A stretch of DNA of 64,000 nucleotides from Blumeriella jaapii (GCA_009599575.1 VWND01000010.1:310001-374000); one strand, 5' to 3'. Shown: positions 23,779-36,686, numbered from the stretch's first letter. Notes: generated by a model from the sequence alone, not told the origin. Translations and numbers: made by a program.

Positions 23779-26700
23779 TCACGACCCCTGATCCTCTCCC
23801 CCCTGGCTATTCATCTCCTCCTGCGGCCCGCTACCGACGTCCGTATCCACGAAGTCATCGACCCCCATTGCTAGAATCGGCCTCAAGCTCTTCATCGGCA
23901 CGGGCTTGACGACGTAGAGATCGATCCCGCTTTCTTTCGCGTCTTTTTGGTACTGATCTGACGAAAAGCAGGTGAGCGCTACGATGCGGGTGCGAGGCAG
24001 CTTATGTTCAGCCTCGAAGGCGCGAATGTGGCGCGTGGAGGTAAGGCCGTCCATTACTGGCATCGAAAGGTCTGTAAACACTCGTCAGCTGTGAGTTGGT
24101 AAAAGGGAAAGAGGGGGAGAAACCTACCCATGAAGATGATCTTGAAGGATCGAGCTTCAGTCTGGAACTTCTCGAGGGCTTCGAGGCCATTGTTTGCGGT
24201 TACATAGTCTTGCTTGGCCGCTTTCATGAATTGAATTAGGACCTGCACACAGGATCAATAGATGTTGGAGAGTTGTTGGAGAGAAAGCATTTACTCTGAG
24301 ATTCACGATGTTGTCCTCGACGAGGAGAACTTTTGTTCTTGCCGCAGGGACTAAGAGAGGAGGTAGTGGAGCCGGCGTGGGAGGGGGACTGTGATGGTAG
24401 TCTGAGGGAGCAGGCCGTTCAGTAGATAGCATTTTGGCCGTTCCAAAAGGCATATTTTTCGGCCGGAAAACTTGTTCAAGAGCTGGAGCTTCGACTGAGC
24501 TTTGGAGGTTTGGTTTCCGTGGCTCGACAGTGTATTCGGCTGGGCTCTCGGGACTTAGTCTCCCGGGCTCGGGTGCCTGCGGGACAGGTATGAGAGGTCC
24601 TGCCTCCAATGGCCCTGTCATGGCGGAACCTGGTGCTAATTTTGTTGATGGGGGCCAAAGATCGGAGTCTAGGCAGTCTCTTAATACTCTAGCAAGTTTA
24701 TGCGGACCGACCCTGAGATTTAATTAGTCTATCGGTTGTCGTATCAAATTTAAGTGGGAGGGCGAGGGGGGCTCACGGCATCGACAAGAAATGAATCCCT
24801 TTGTTCTCCGGCGTACGATCACCAGCCACGTCTGCAAATACAATCAAGGGACGCTCAATAACGTAGTCGCCCAGCGAAGCCACTTTTGAGCGGAGGATTA
24901 AAGTAAGATCACCATCAGACGAGGCCAGCGTGGGAGAAGTGCTAACCTCCATCTGAAACCAATCGGTCGCCATGGAACTCAACGATTTTTTGAGAGCAAT
25001 CATAGCCATCGATTGCGAGCTAAGCATGCCAGTTGGTTCTTCGGCCAAGTCTGGGTAATGGTCGAATCCGATCAAGCATAGCTTGAGCCCCCCACATCGC
25101 TGTTTGATGTCATCGATGAGATCGATGCTCTCCAAAGGTGAGAACTCAGAGGGTGAATCAAGTGGTACTGTCACTTTCATAGTTGTGCCCTGATTTAGCT
25201 CACTTTGTACGCTGATCTTGCCATCGAGATTCACTACTAATTGGTGTACGATGGAGAGACCCAGACCGGTACCGACGGACATGTGGTTTTCTTGAACGAA
25301 GGGCGAGAAGAGGTGATACTTCATGTAGTTTTGAGACATTCCTTTCCCTGAGTCTTCAATTTGGAGCGTTATGTACCGTGGAATCGTGGAGTCCGCGGGA
25401 GCCGCGTCAGCGCTGAGCGAGACGTGGATACGTCCATGCTCGGTAAATTTCAGGGCATTGCCAAACAGATTCATGACGATCCGAGTCAAAGCACCAATCT
25501 GTGTCCTGTAAATCCAAGAAGATTGCCAGTCTATGCTCAAGATCACGATCACATTGCTTCGAGGTGGTGATAAGATCAAGTTAGGCGATACGTCGCTGAA
25601 TGTTCCAAGTGTAGATTGCCGGAAGTGATGTCCAACGAAGACACCTTCGACGACAGATTCGACCAGTTCGCTCATATCTAAAGTTGTCATTCGCTTCATA
25701 TCGGCGCCCGTTAATGCGCCTGATTTAGAGGGCTCAATTGTAGCGGTGGAGCTTGTCGTCTTGGTTGTCTTTGCATAATCGAGACTATCATCGTTAACGC
25801 AAGACAGCGTGGGAAGGTGGAATAAGTACATCTGATCCACAGTATCCAAAAGAACCTCTCCGCAGACAGTGATAGTTCTGATCAGATCATCTTGCTCTAA
25901 GCTACTTGACATCTCTCGCAGAGCTTCCGTACTGGCTAGCACGCCATGCAGCGGGTTCCGAAGTTCGTGGCTGACAGAAGAGATAAAGTCTAGTTTTTGG
26001 AGGTCCGCTGCGACCACGTCCAATCTGGACTTCTCAGACATGATACAACTTGTGAAAGCGGCCATGTAAGTGAGGTCTGACGATTTCAGCATCCTTGCGA
26101 AATCATTCGTCCAGGCAAGACATCCCGCGAGCCCTGAATGCGGAGATCAGCAATTGGCCATTTTGCAGCTAACGATAGCCGGGGTTACCATTCCGAGAGA
26201 AGGTTTCTAGCGATAAGGGCTTACATTGATGTCTGTGGGTATCCCACAGTGGGTAGAAGATGATTGATTGAGCGCCCGGGCAGACACAGAGTAGCTTCTT
26301 AGCCCACTGTTTGTCTTCTTCATGTTCCGCATCACTCATGGGCAACTCAGCATCGCTCATTCTAGGGGTATTTTGCAAAAGTTCGCCATCTTCGTCAAAA
26401 ACAAAGATTTTCCCATCCCGATATCTCTGAAGAAGAGATCGAAGCACAGATCGTGGCATGACTTGAGGGCTCGAATACCGACCAACGCTGCCCAATACGT
26501 TGATGGAAGACATCCTGCGGGGAGCATCCGGTCTCTTCGCTTGCTGGTCCGTTCCAGTCATGTTTTCTACATCCTTGTTTCCGTTTTCGCATTCCCGGTT
26601 CAACGCGGATGTTGGCTTTTGCTGGGTTGCAGGTGTGGCCAAGTCAAAAGCAACATCCTGAAATGAGGCATCAATAAACATTACACCATCAAGCTCGAGA

Positions 26701-28056
26701 GCCTCGCGAAGTCCGTAGCATGCGCGCGAAAACATCCCCCGAACCATGTTAGAGGCAAGAGTTTCTTTTAAATCCACATCTTCGCTCATGGAAAGAGACC
26801 GCTCTAGCGGGCTCGAAGGGCCATCACATGTGACAGTCCGTTCTTGGGGGACAAGTAGTACCGAAAGGTCACTTGTGCAAACTGGATCATCGGTTGGCAA
26901 CGTTGGAGTTCCCACAATCCCGCAATCTGACATAGGTATGGGCGAGGTGGTTGAGGTGGTTGTGGCAGCATGTCCACTGCTCTTGTCACCACTCAATGCC
27001 GAGGACGCCGAGATTGTTCGATCCAAACCCGGCCGGCTTGACATCAGCCCTGCGAAATTGTCTTGGCCGAGCTCAGAAAGGGGAGTCTTGTCTTCCGGAA
27101 GCGACTTCTTTTCGACAAAGTTTCCCAGGCTTTTCAGTCTCTGGTCCGTCTGACGAAGGTTTCGCTGCATCTCCATGAGATCGAGGTGATTCATAATGGC
27201 AGATGCTATTTCTTTTAAAGTATCAATCCCCTTCCTATCAAAGTCGTATCTAGGCTTGTTGTCGACCACACAGAAAGTGCCGATCACATGACCCGTTGGA
27301 CTGGTGATCGGCACTTCGGCGTAGAATTTCATGTACGGCCAATGCGTTACATACGGCCGATGTCTAAATCTGTCTAGAATAGACATGTCGTACATGATGT
27401 AACATTCTTGATCGGCAGCTATTTCGGGGGTGGCTATGTTGAGACTGTTGTCTTTTGCCGTGAAGACTTGTATAGCTTGGTAGAGTTTAGCACGAGAGCT
27501 TGACCATGTGGAACTCTTCCACGCAAATTCCCATCGGAATAGGCACGCATCGAGATAGACTCAGGACGTACTGCTTGGGCAAACCCCCCACACCCGGTCT
27601 AATACCCTCGGTCCCAGATATATCTCGTCTCCAGGCTCACATTGATCCTGCGCGAGCAGCGAGGCACTTCGTGTCGCCTCTGCAACGATGTACTGATGGT
27701 CGTAATCCATGAGAGAAATGAAGCTCCTCTCGCAGTTTAAACGGTATGCGGCGAGCTGAGTGAAGGCCGTCAAGGTCGGATCGTGTGCGAGCAGCCGGGA
27801 ATCGTCTGGCGCATCCTCTTGCTCCACGGGGAAAGAGATGCCCCCAGCATTTTCGCACGCATTCTTGTCAACATCTTGGGAGCGGATCGAGACTGGCTCT
27901 TTCTTTGGAAGGAGCTTCGGCTTGTAGTATCTGGAGATGCGGCCATGTTAGCGACCTGTTTGGCGCCCAGCTGCCTGCTGTGTAGAGTACAGACCTCATC
28001 AGATCTCGAACCCGCGCGCGTTCGATGTCCACCCGGCTCTGGTCGTGCGGCGGCAT
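23779..28056 (-). CDS. GAF-containing hybrid histidine kinase
   Basis: Seven exons join in frame (28056-27995, 27930-27572, 27475-26225, 26133-24777, 24712-24295, 24242-24128, 24071-23779) to about 1284 aa. It is a two-component hybrid sensor that should pass phosphate from its His through its own receiver to an HPt protein. Order: a YYKPKL segment, a GAF domain (from about LTAFTQLAAYRLNCERSFIS to HVIGTFCVVDNKPRYDF), a long linker, HisKA with H-box FISSVSHELRNPLHG, and HATPase with N-box IVMNLFGNALKFTEHG and G-boxes QIEDSGKGMS and GTGLGLSIV. A linker leads to a receiver with VLLVEDN, the phospho-Asp in FMDLSMPVMDG (assembled across an intron), ALTCF and VVKPV. All catalytic residues are present. 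The frame is open upstream past 28160 without an ATG, so a further 5' exon is possible. No transmembrane segment seen. Confidence 0.9.
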
Positions 28057-31000
28057 GGGAGAGCGCCCTGGGGCAAGAAGCTGGAGTGACGACAATCGCA
28101 GCGGGCTCTCGCCGTGATGGTTGTCGTGGTGTGAGCAGACGTGGCGGCGGCTTGCGGACACCCTAGACGGCGAGGGGGAGGATGGTGATGAGAGATACGT
28201 CGAGTGAGAACGGAGAAGGTCTTCGTCTCGACATTGGGATAGATGGATGGAGTTGCTGCCATCAAGCCATGGGTCGACGGAGTATTGTACTGTAGGAATA
28301 TATTAAAAAAAGCAATGTTTCTGTCGGCAGGTGGAGTCGACATATGGGATCGGCTTGCACGGATGCTGGATTGCTGGTCCAGGCCCAACCCCGGTCGACC
28401 GTGACAGCCACACGGCACAGTACAGCAGCACTGTCGGCACGGTACTGGGGGCACTGTACTGTAGGCCATGTCAAGGAGGGGACTGTAAGATTGGGTCGGT
28501 ATCACAGGTTGGTGATACAGCGAAAAGACTCGTCTTGAATGATGGGTTGAAATCCGTGTGCCTTTCTACTAGCTATGCGAGTGCGGAAATATGGGGTGGT
28601 GGTGCGCGCACGCTAGTGTACGACCACGTGATCTTCATATCACCTGATTTACACGTGACTCTTATGGGGTACACCCACAGATTGGGGACTGGTCGGCCGT
28701 TGGGGGTGGGGTGGAGGGAGCTTGTAGAGATACAAAGATGGATCGATGGGTAGAAGATGGGAAGAAACGTGACTGGACATCAGAGAGAGGAGCACCACTC
28801 GCTAGTGACTTTCTGACAGGCAAGAAACGCAAGAAACCAACACCAAACCATTCTAAAGGCTCGGTACGTTCTCCGCAGCTACGAAGTACTACAGTACCAC
28901 AGTAAGTACCAAGTAAGTACAGAGCTGTGAGTAGGGTTTGATGCCGTACTGATGCATCGTTGTCGGCTGTCTGTGCATCGCATCGATTGGCGGCGTGATG
29001 ACAGCTGCAGGTTTCCAATGAAAAAAGCTTCCAGCTGAAAACGGCCGCAATCAAAAGCGACATCTGTGTTGAAGGCAAGCTGGAGAGAGCGGAAATGGCA
29101 GCATCCTAGAACCCCTAACTTACTATCGAGTGGCAGTCGAAAGTAAGTATAAACAAATGCCCCGTATCCGAGAAAAGGTAAAACAAGGTCGACGCATCAT
29201 ATCCAGATACATTTCAGATACATTCAAATACATTCAGATACATTCAGATACATTCAGATACATTTCCGATACATTACCATGTATATTGGTATCTGAGCCA
29301 TAGAAACATAATCCTTTTTCTTCTGACCCCGCTACTTGGTGACCTCGAGGTTCTTGCCTAGCCGTTATTGCCCACAGCAGAGACGAGCCTGCTCTTCAGC
29401 GCAGTTCATGTTCGAAGCATTATAAGGTGAAGTGCCCACCGAGAGCTGTTCCTGCATCACCAAGACCCAATACTCAAGCCGGGCAGTCAGGGATGCAGAA
29501 GCAGAGTTTAGAACAAGCAAGGAAAGCAGATCTCGGTAGATCAAACCTACAGGATGGATCGGCTTGCAGCTGCTTGCTGCATGCCCTGCCTTCGGAGTTT
29601 AATCACGATGAGCAGCGAAGTGAAGAACGTGATTTTTTGGACTGCTATCTATCAATCTAATATCTCAGTTCCCCTGCGTAAGTTTTCTACCAGTCTGGTC
29701 AAAACTCTTCATGAGTGGAGGCCAAAACGACACATCCAGTTTTAGACTTCAATTTCAACCTGCGACGGAGCAATTCTACTTCGCATTGTTCCAAATCTCC
29801 AATGCCAGTTACTTTGAGGCTGAGAAGCTTAAACAACTCGCTATCATTTTGATTTCGCGTATTATTCGCATTAAACTTCGAATGATTACGCTTGGCCAAA
29901 CCCAGACACAATCTACGTGGAGAGGGTGGAGGAGACTGAGAACCGGCACATTTCTCACGTGAGTAGAGCGTTTTTGCGCGCTGGTCCGGCAGGTAGACAG
30001 ACGGGTGGGCAAACGTCTTTGGATGTGTGGGGGAAAAAGCTTTGCGAGCGGGAGACAACGCAAGTGTAAATCGCGAACGAGGTCATATGGGTAGGCATCG
30101 GACATCGATCTTCTGTCTATTCCAGAGCTGGCCAGCATTCTGGAATGGACAAGTCAATCATGCTCGATATCGAAGTGCAGGTCATGCGAAATGCTAGTTC
30201 TTTTAATCAGCATCACAACTCAGCCGGAACATTGTAGCGTCGCGAAACTTAGTGTTCATACACAGATTAGACAAGACCATACCAAATGCACTTGCCTAGC
30301 CCTAAATTACTGTACTGTACATACATACCTCGATTGTGAATCAGTGAATTCCAAGGCCCGCCGCTCTGGGTCCGGTTAGGAAAAAGTAGGGCTTTCCTAT
30401 GCCATCAAATGCCATCTCTTGCAGTACATTTGCCCCTCGCTTCTAAAGTACCTTCACCTGTAGCTACAGTAGTACAGCCTGTTGAACCTCGTGCTGCTCT
30501 TGTTCTCCCCGTGTTGAGTCATTTGCACCGTAATCCGTTCTTTCGCTTGAAAATAAAACACATTTGTTAAAGTGACGCTCTTGATTTTGGACGTAGAAGG
30601 CGCATGACTAGTGCTAAAATTGTTTTTTCTAGGGAAACGAATGGAAAAACCTAAAGTTTTTGAATAACGTGATAAGGGGGTGGTTCAAGCGAAGTAAGCG
30701 CGCCAGAGGGTCACGGCACCCAGTTGTCGAGCCCACGATAAACCAACAGCAACTCTCGCCTTAGCGGAGGATATCATTGTGTGCGACTCGCTTTTTGCTC
30801 CTAAGCGGGAGATATTATCGAGACGTGAAAAAGGAAGGGAAATGTGAGGGGATATAATTTAGTAGAGATTTCTGGATCGCGTGGACTAAAATGGAGAAGC
30901 ATGATGATATGTCATTGTCATGAAATCGTTACAATTTGATCCTGTAAGGAAGGAAAAGTGGTATCCAACGCCTCTCGACCGGCCAGCAAGTCTCAATGCT

Positions 31001-31097
31001 CCAAACCAAGCAAAATCCTACGCCCCCATGTATGAATATGTTACGCCAGTGGCATTCCAGCATATCCAATGGCTCCTGAGATCGGTCATAATCGCGT
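28057..31097. other. Gene-free stretch of about 3 kb
   Basis: No gene was recognised on either strand. It holds TACAGTA-type words (28285-28290, 28410-28460, 28885-28920, 30305-30330, 30460-30475), a tandem 10-mer array (listed separately), and several unsupported reading frames such as one of 119 codons on the minus strand at 29699-30058. Confidence 0.55.
29205..29276 (+). repeat. Tandem ATACATTCAG 10-mer array
   Basis: About seven copies of GATACATTCA variants in a row, with single-base changes in the outer copies. Confidence 0.85.
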
Positions 31098-31385
31098 TCA
31101 TAAAGAAACCGCCAGCCCAGCAATGACTGCCATCGCGGCAGTGACACATCCCAATCTATTCATGCCCGGAGCCGCGCCGCCCGTAATAACCGAGTTTGGG
31201 TAGGTTGGAGTGGAAGTGTTGGTACGAGGTGCGGTGCCATTTGGAAGGTAGCCGGTTGGCGTCGGGACATATGTCGACGTAGCGGTTGAATCTGGTTGGG
31301 GGTAAACAGGGTAGTCCGCGGCGACGATGACAGGCGAGGAGAGAAGAGCTGTAACGGCAATGATATTGCGAGCAGAGAATTGCAT
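31098..31385 (-). CDS. Small GPI-anchored cell-surface protein
   Basis: A 95-aa single-exon protein with the layout of a fungal GPI-anchored wall or membrane protein. Residues 1-23 (MQFSARNIIAVTALLSSPVI and VAA) form a signal peptide. The middle is Thr/Ser/Pro-rich with likely glycosylation sites, including NGT and NTS sequons. The C-terminus has a small-residue omega-like site (GGAAPG) followed by the hydrophobic tail VTAAMAVIAGLAVSL. No enzymatic domain is present. It stands alone in gene-poor sequence. The family is not recognised. Confidence 0.72.
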   Translation of the reverse strand: MQFSARNIIAVTALLSSPVIVAADYPVYPQPDSTATSTYVPTPTGYLPNGTAPRTNTSTPTYPNSVITGGAAPGMNRLGCVTAAMAVIAGLAVSL

Positions 31386-32104
31386 CTTGATGTTGTAAAG
31401 AGGTTGCGTGAAAAGGGCTGTGTATAGTGGTAGAGTGAGAGATGCGTAGCGTGGGAGATGTGAAGCGTGAGAGATGTGTTGACTTGGGAATATGTTGACT
31501 GAGGGATGTGTAGAGGTAAATGTTTAAGCAGAAGAGATAAGTAAATGGCTCTTTGCGATAGATAGGAGTAGGCTTGAGACGGTAGATAGAATGTTGTAGG
31601 TATGAAACCGATGTGGATGCTGACAGATCAGAAAGACGTCGAGCATATAGGTATATATATCTATCGTCAACACGCGGCTGACCGCATCATCGTGCTCAAA
31701 GTTGTTTGTGCATAGCCTTCGGAGTGGCTGCGTCTGTACATCTCTCCGATGGTGGCTGTGATCTCCGTACGGTACGTTGGCAGGGAGGCTGGGTGAGGCG
31801 GAAAACAACAAGGGGTGGCAATCCCAACATTGCTCGGCAGAGGCGAGTATGGAGTTCAGACAGCCATTCTTTTTTCCTTCACAGTCCAATTGCCCCGTAG
31901 CGAGGGCCATCGACGAGTCTCATCAAGTGAAACAACAACGGTTGTGAGGATGAGGCTGACCCAAGCCGCATGTTGACACTCAAGTCAGGGTGTTTTCTAT
32001 TTTCGGAGCTGCAAGCGAGACCCCTGACAGCCGAAAGCCAACGACCCCCGCCATCCCCGTCTTCACATACAGTAGAACCTCCTCAGCCAAAACCTCTCGT
32101 CTCG
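31386..32104. other. Intergenic between divergent genes
   Basis: Shared upstream region of the GPI-protein gene (leftward) and the GH18 gene (rightward). It contains imperfect GTGAGAGATGTG-type repeats at about 31430-31520. No other gene is supported. Confidence 0.55.
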
Positions 32105-33182
32105 ATGCCTCCCATACCTCCCGCCACCCCTCCAAGAATAGTCATTTACTACCAAACTCAACATCACCAAGATGGCACGCCCTGCTCCATTCTTCCGCTC
32201 ATCACACAGCCCAATATCGCGGTAACGCACGTCAACCTTGCAGCAATTCACCTGAACGACCCTCCGGGAAACATACACCTCGTACAGCCCCCGGTGGAGT
32301 CTCTCAGCTGCTGGAATCTAACCTGCACAGAACGATCACGTACCTTCCGATGCCCGCTATCTCACCCTTTGGGCAGAGCTCCGTGTTCTTCAAGCCTCCG
32401 GCGTCAAAGTCCTAGGCATGCTCGGCGGTGCCGCAAAAGGGTCTTTCACCCGTCTCGACTCCGACGACGCGTCGTTTGAAGCATATTACGTACCTCTACG
32501 CAATCTCATCCGCGAGCGAAATCTCGATGGTTTGGACTTGGACGTCGAGGAGCCTATGACCCTGGCAGGAATCATTCGTTTGATCGACCGGCTGAAGAGC
32601 GACTTTGGGAAGAATTTCATAATCACTTTGGCCCCAGTAGCTGCGGCCCTGATGTCCGACCGGCCTGAACACAATCTCTCCGGCTTCAGCTACGAAGCAC
32701 TGGAAGTCATGCGCGGAAAGGACATTGCATTTTATAATACACAGTTCTATTGCGGGTGGGGAGATCTCAGTAAGACCGATGGCTATGATTTCATAGTTGC
32801 ACGGGGATATTCTGCGGACAAGATTGTGATAGGCATGGTGACGAATCCGGGAAATGGCAGCGGCTGGGTGCCGTTTGAGATCTTACAGGAAGTCCTGATA
32901 ACGCTGAAACACAGATACCCGGCGTTTGGGGGCGTGATGGGATGGGAATACTTCAACTCCCAGCCGGGTGATAGGTCACGGCCCTGGGAGTGGGCGGCGT
33001 TCATGACGAAGCATCTTATGCGCTCGCCCCCAAGGCATATCAGTGCATCCGATCCACTACTTGCTCCGCCGCCGGTAAAGCAGAATCCGCTCATGATGGT
33101 GGACGGCGATCCGAAGGCAAAAAACGACGCGCCTGTGCCGACGGCCTTTGAGTACTACTCCGATGGCAATATTTCTGATTAA
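32105..33182 (+). CDS. Glycoside hydrolase family 18 protein (chitinase-like)
   Basis: Two exons (32105-32281 and 32331-33182; intron 49 nt) give about 342 aa. GH18 enzymes cleave beta-1,4-N-acetylglucosamine links in chitin or N-glycans. The barrel start PRIVIYYQTQHHQDG, strand GVKVLGMLGGAAKGSF, and the catalytic DGLDLDVE (residues about 125-132, matching DxxDxDxE with the acid Glu) are present. Later family-like pieces are APVAAAL, YNTQFYCGWGD, KIVIGMVTNPGNGSGWV and GGVMGWEYFNSQPGD. There is no signal peptide at this start, so it would be cytosolic unless a 5' exon is missing. The C-terminal ~50 residues are Pro-rich. The frame is intact, in contrast to several neighbours further right. Confidence 0.85.
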
Positions 33183-33574
33183 ATGTAACGGATACCCCAT
33201 TATTCACTTGTCACCTCACACTTCAAGGTCAGCCATTATTGCGCCACTCTTTTCCCTTTTGAACGCTTCTGGGCCCTTCAACACACCATCGATGCTTACG
33301 CTTCCAACAGCCTCTTACTCCGTCAGCCCCAAATCACCACGTATGAAAGACCTTTCTAGTCTCGGAATAAAGCTCTTAAATCCTGACTCACCTCGCAGTC
33401 CACTTATCGCCGGAGCGCCCGATTTGTCCCAGAGACGCCATGTTGACCTTGATCCCCTCTCTTGCTTCAATTGGCACCCTGCGCTGGTCAGCTTGCGCTA
33501 TCTCTCACCAAAGAACTGTAAGAGGGCAGAAGGAGCAGGTCTAGTTACCGGTCGTTAGTCGCTGAAATCCTTTT
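33183..33574. other. Intergenic, 3' flank of the GH18 gene
   Basis: Contains only a 136-codon plus-strand frame overlapping the GH18 3' end, without recognisable features. Confidence 0.5.
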
Positions 33575-33903
33575 TCAATTCGGCATCAGGATCTCTACAT
33601 TGAACAAGTGCTGCCATGCCCTTCTCAGCAGCCATAGCGCTCGCGTCAAACACTGATCTACATCATATGTTTTCGTTTGAAGGATTGTAGCAAGTACCTC
33701 ATGGTTGGCCGGCGAACAAGAACCCAGGACCTTGAAACCCCACCGTCTGGCGATCTGCCCATAAATCAGCTTCGCGTAGTAGTGCAGTAACAGTTGTAGC
33801 TTACCTGAACGGCGTATTGTTCGACCCACCCAGCTGCTCCAAGAATCACAACCCACTCATTCTTAACATCCTTCTTTTCAAACTTAATATTTGCTCCAAC
33901 CAT
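33575..33903 (-). pseudogene. Relic of a medium-chain (zinc-binding type) dehydrogenase/reductase
   Basis: Two exon-like pieces (33903-33805 and 33754 downwards) join through a clean GTAAGC..GGGCAG intron into EWVVILGAAGWVEQYAVQ then IARRWGFKVLGSCSPANHEV. This matches the nucleotide-binding strand-turn-helix of MDR enoyl/quinone reductases (usual text VLVxGGSSxVGQYAIQLAK). The glycine-rich turn is altered (GAAGWVE), only about 60 residues of the domain remain, and the rest drifts into unrelated sequence before a stop near 33575. It is a truncated relic, unlikely to be functional. Confidence 0.6.
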
Positions 33904-34062
33904 CAAGCTTAGACAAGCCATCTAGACATATTGCATTTTATCAGCGTTTTATACAGCCTACAAACACAACGGATATGTAAATTCACCAGAAGCCCAGCGC
34001 TCAGCATGGCAGCCTGCCCAAGGTGACACAGTCCGGATTTTTAAACATTAAAGACTCACTCA

Positions 34063-34959
34063 TCAGATGCTACACCACCTATCAACCATTCTCATCCTTG
34101 GAGGAGAGAAGGACGCTAACATTATAACAAGTCTATCGACAAGTAATAACACAGTACGGAAGCTAGAAAGGTGAGTGTGTGAGTGAGCGAACCGGTAGTA
34201 ATGAACCACGTGTGATATGCGGCCGTTGTAGGCCTCTGCTCTTACTCCTTGTGATACGCTGCCTCTCCCTATTGCGGTTCGGCTTCCAAAAAAAACCCAT
34301 GTGTTCCAGTTGGGGCACACACGCCTCCCTAGTCGTATTGCGATACGACCTCTCCCAAGAGCAAGCCTCGGGCGCCTATCTGCAATCCATTGGTAAAAGT
34401 GAGAATCTAGTAGTGGGTATTGTAGGTAGCATGAGCCCGTGACGTGCCGAGGGATGGGCTTTTCGGGGGCTTTTTTTTCTTCAAAAGCCAGGCAGCTGCG
34501 ACATGACCTGCTTATGTACACTTGAACATAATATTGCACAAGCCCAAAAATGAATGATGATTCCAGAGGCGCGAAAATTGAACGTCTTTGTATTCGTTTT
34601 CGCAAGTCATCGCACATCACGGTATTGTACAAACAAAATAAGCGAGAACAACACAACATCGTGGCCCCGCCAACACCACCTGCCCTATTGAAAATCCCGC
34701 CATAGCTATCATACCCAAAACGTGGTCCGTAAAACATCCAGTGGCGCAGATGGCATAGTGGCTTGTCGTCTGTCAGGTCAATCTGGTGTGTTGGAGCAAC
34801 TGTAACATGGGCGACCGACACACGACAATAACGACAAAAGATGTAGGCAATCGACACCGGGCTGAACTTTTTGGTATTTCCGAACTTTTTGCTCCTTTTT
34901 TGAATTTTGAAATTTTGGGACTTTTGAGATGATTTGCCGTGCGTGATGATGTGTAGCAT
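34063..34959 (-). CDS. Unassigned 298-codon open frame
   Basis: The longest unassigned frame in the gene-poor block, starting with a true ATG at 34959. The translation has no recognisable domain, signal peptide or repeat. It is rich in Cys, Arg, Tyr and Phe, unlike the other genes here. It may be a chance frame. Confidence 0.2.
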   Translation of the reverse strand: MLHIITHGKSSQKSQNFKIQKRSKKFGNTKKFSPVSIAYIFCRYCRVSVAHVTVAPTHQIDLTDDKPLCHLRHWMFYGPRFGYDSYGGIFNRAGGVGGATMLCCSRLFCLYNTVMCDDLRKRIQRRSIFAPLESSFIFGLVQYYVQVYISRSCRSCLAFEEKKAPEKPIPRHVTGSCYLQYPLLDSHFYQWIADRRPRLALGRGRIAIRLGRRVCPNWNTWVFFGSRTAIGRGSVSQGVRAEAYNGRISHVVHYYRFAHSHTHLSSFRTVLLLVDRLVIMLASFSPPRMRMVDRWCSI

Positions 34960-36686
34960 TGGGGGGCTGTGATCGGAGGTTGTAATGGTAAGCGACGATT
35001 CTCATGCACATTGAAATTTGGTTATTTTATGGCTTTATCAAAAAGGTGGTCGATTGTTCCGACTGTGTCGGGTTAGTTCTCTTTATTTGCGAGGCTTTTT
35101 CGTTGGTCTTTTCTTTTGCAGCTAACATGTGATGAAGCCTTTTCGGCATTTTTTGTCGCAATCCAGATGACACCTTCCTACAAATTTTGCACATGCCTAA
35201 TATCTGCACGATTCAGATAAGTGATGCCATCAGACGTGGGAAATATGATATCAAGGTGCTGCTTCGGATCTTCCTGGGGTGAATATTATTTAGTGCACTG
35301 AAAGGTTTTTGGCTAGGATATTCGCGGTGATAATGAGAATGATATTGTTTAACGTCAGGAGGGGAAAAGCCACCTTAGCCTCCCGTAGGACATATAGGAC
35401 GTGCTAGGCTGGGGATTTTTATGTACAAGAGACCCTCGAGAAAGCTGTCATCTAAAAGAAATGTTTGGCCAATGGGCCCGCTATTTGAGACCTTCCCCTA
35501 CAGCCAGGATGGTTCTCCATGGTGCTTGTGAAGTGACCCTCAATGTTTTTCGCGGTGATATCATCAAGCGAACGTGATAGGTACCTACATAGCATCCGAA
35601 TCCGATGAATTGACGGCCAGTAAACTCATCGGGTGGTATTGCTGAAGAAATGTTCCAAGATTTTCTGAAACTATAATAATAGGGTTTGTTAATAGAAGCC
35701 TTTGCGAGTGACTTTGCAAACGGGCTTTGCGAAATACCATCGGGTGGACGGACTAGGCCGCACACGATTTTGGCGATCATGCTTTACCCTGCAAAGGATT
35801 TGATCAGAGGGATTGCACAATACCTCACCTAGAATATGTCATATGAATACGAGACTCTTTCAGTTTGCACAAAGTGGCTTTAACACAAAAGTGGCTCAAG
35901 CAGATCAAATAAATAAAGTTTTTGTACTACTGCATTTTGAAGTCTAAAATAATTAACCCTAAATTAATCTCTCATTTCACATGTGCAAGTTGTTATAAGA
36001 CGCGCTGCAGTCCATATGACATGAATGCTTTCCACCGTAAGCTAATCGGATGCCGACCAAAACGGCAAAAGAGCTCTGCCTGCGCTATACTTATAACACT
36101 CGGATAGGTAAGATCCATTTGCGAATTGTATTGGCAGCCGTAGCTAAGGCAAACTACTGGCTGTGTTGTTATAGGTCTCCGAGATGACAAAGTCTTTGAT
36201 TCCTCTGCCATGGAATCCTGGCTCCTACGGGCCGCAATTGCTCTACACCTACCTAATCTTCGCTCGCCAAGAGTTCGTTGCCCACCATGTCAAACACTTA
36301 CATCGAACTTTTCTGATCGGAGATCACTGTTCAGCAGTAAAATTGGGTGCAACAGCCCGTCGCTATTGTTTCGACATGTCGGGTTCTAGAAGCTCGAACC
36401 TTTGGTGATCTATTTGATGGGTCGCTGCCAAGTAGTTGTTCCCGTTCTTGATATGTACGTACAGTATCTATCTACACGCAAAGCTTAACAAGTGGCCCGT
36501 GAAAGATGTTTCGGCTTGGGCGAGCGTGCAGAAAGCTTTTAGTGGAAGGTGACCGGTACTTGGCGACAAGGAATCAGAAAGGATCCCCGGATCCTCGATC
36601 TAGACTCGAGATAAGTAAGAAGTAGAGAGGTCCTGCTCAAGATTTTCTCAAACGTATGGGTTCTTTCTCCAGTCGAATTCGCCATT
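34960..36686. other. AT-rich gene-free region
   Basis: No gene is supported. The stretch is visibly AT-richer than the flanks. At 36581-36610 there is a dense cluster of palindromic hexamers (two GGATCC, TCTAGA, CTCGAG). Confidence 0.5.
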
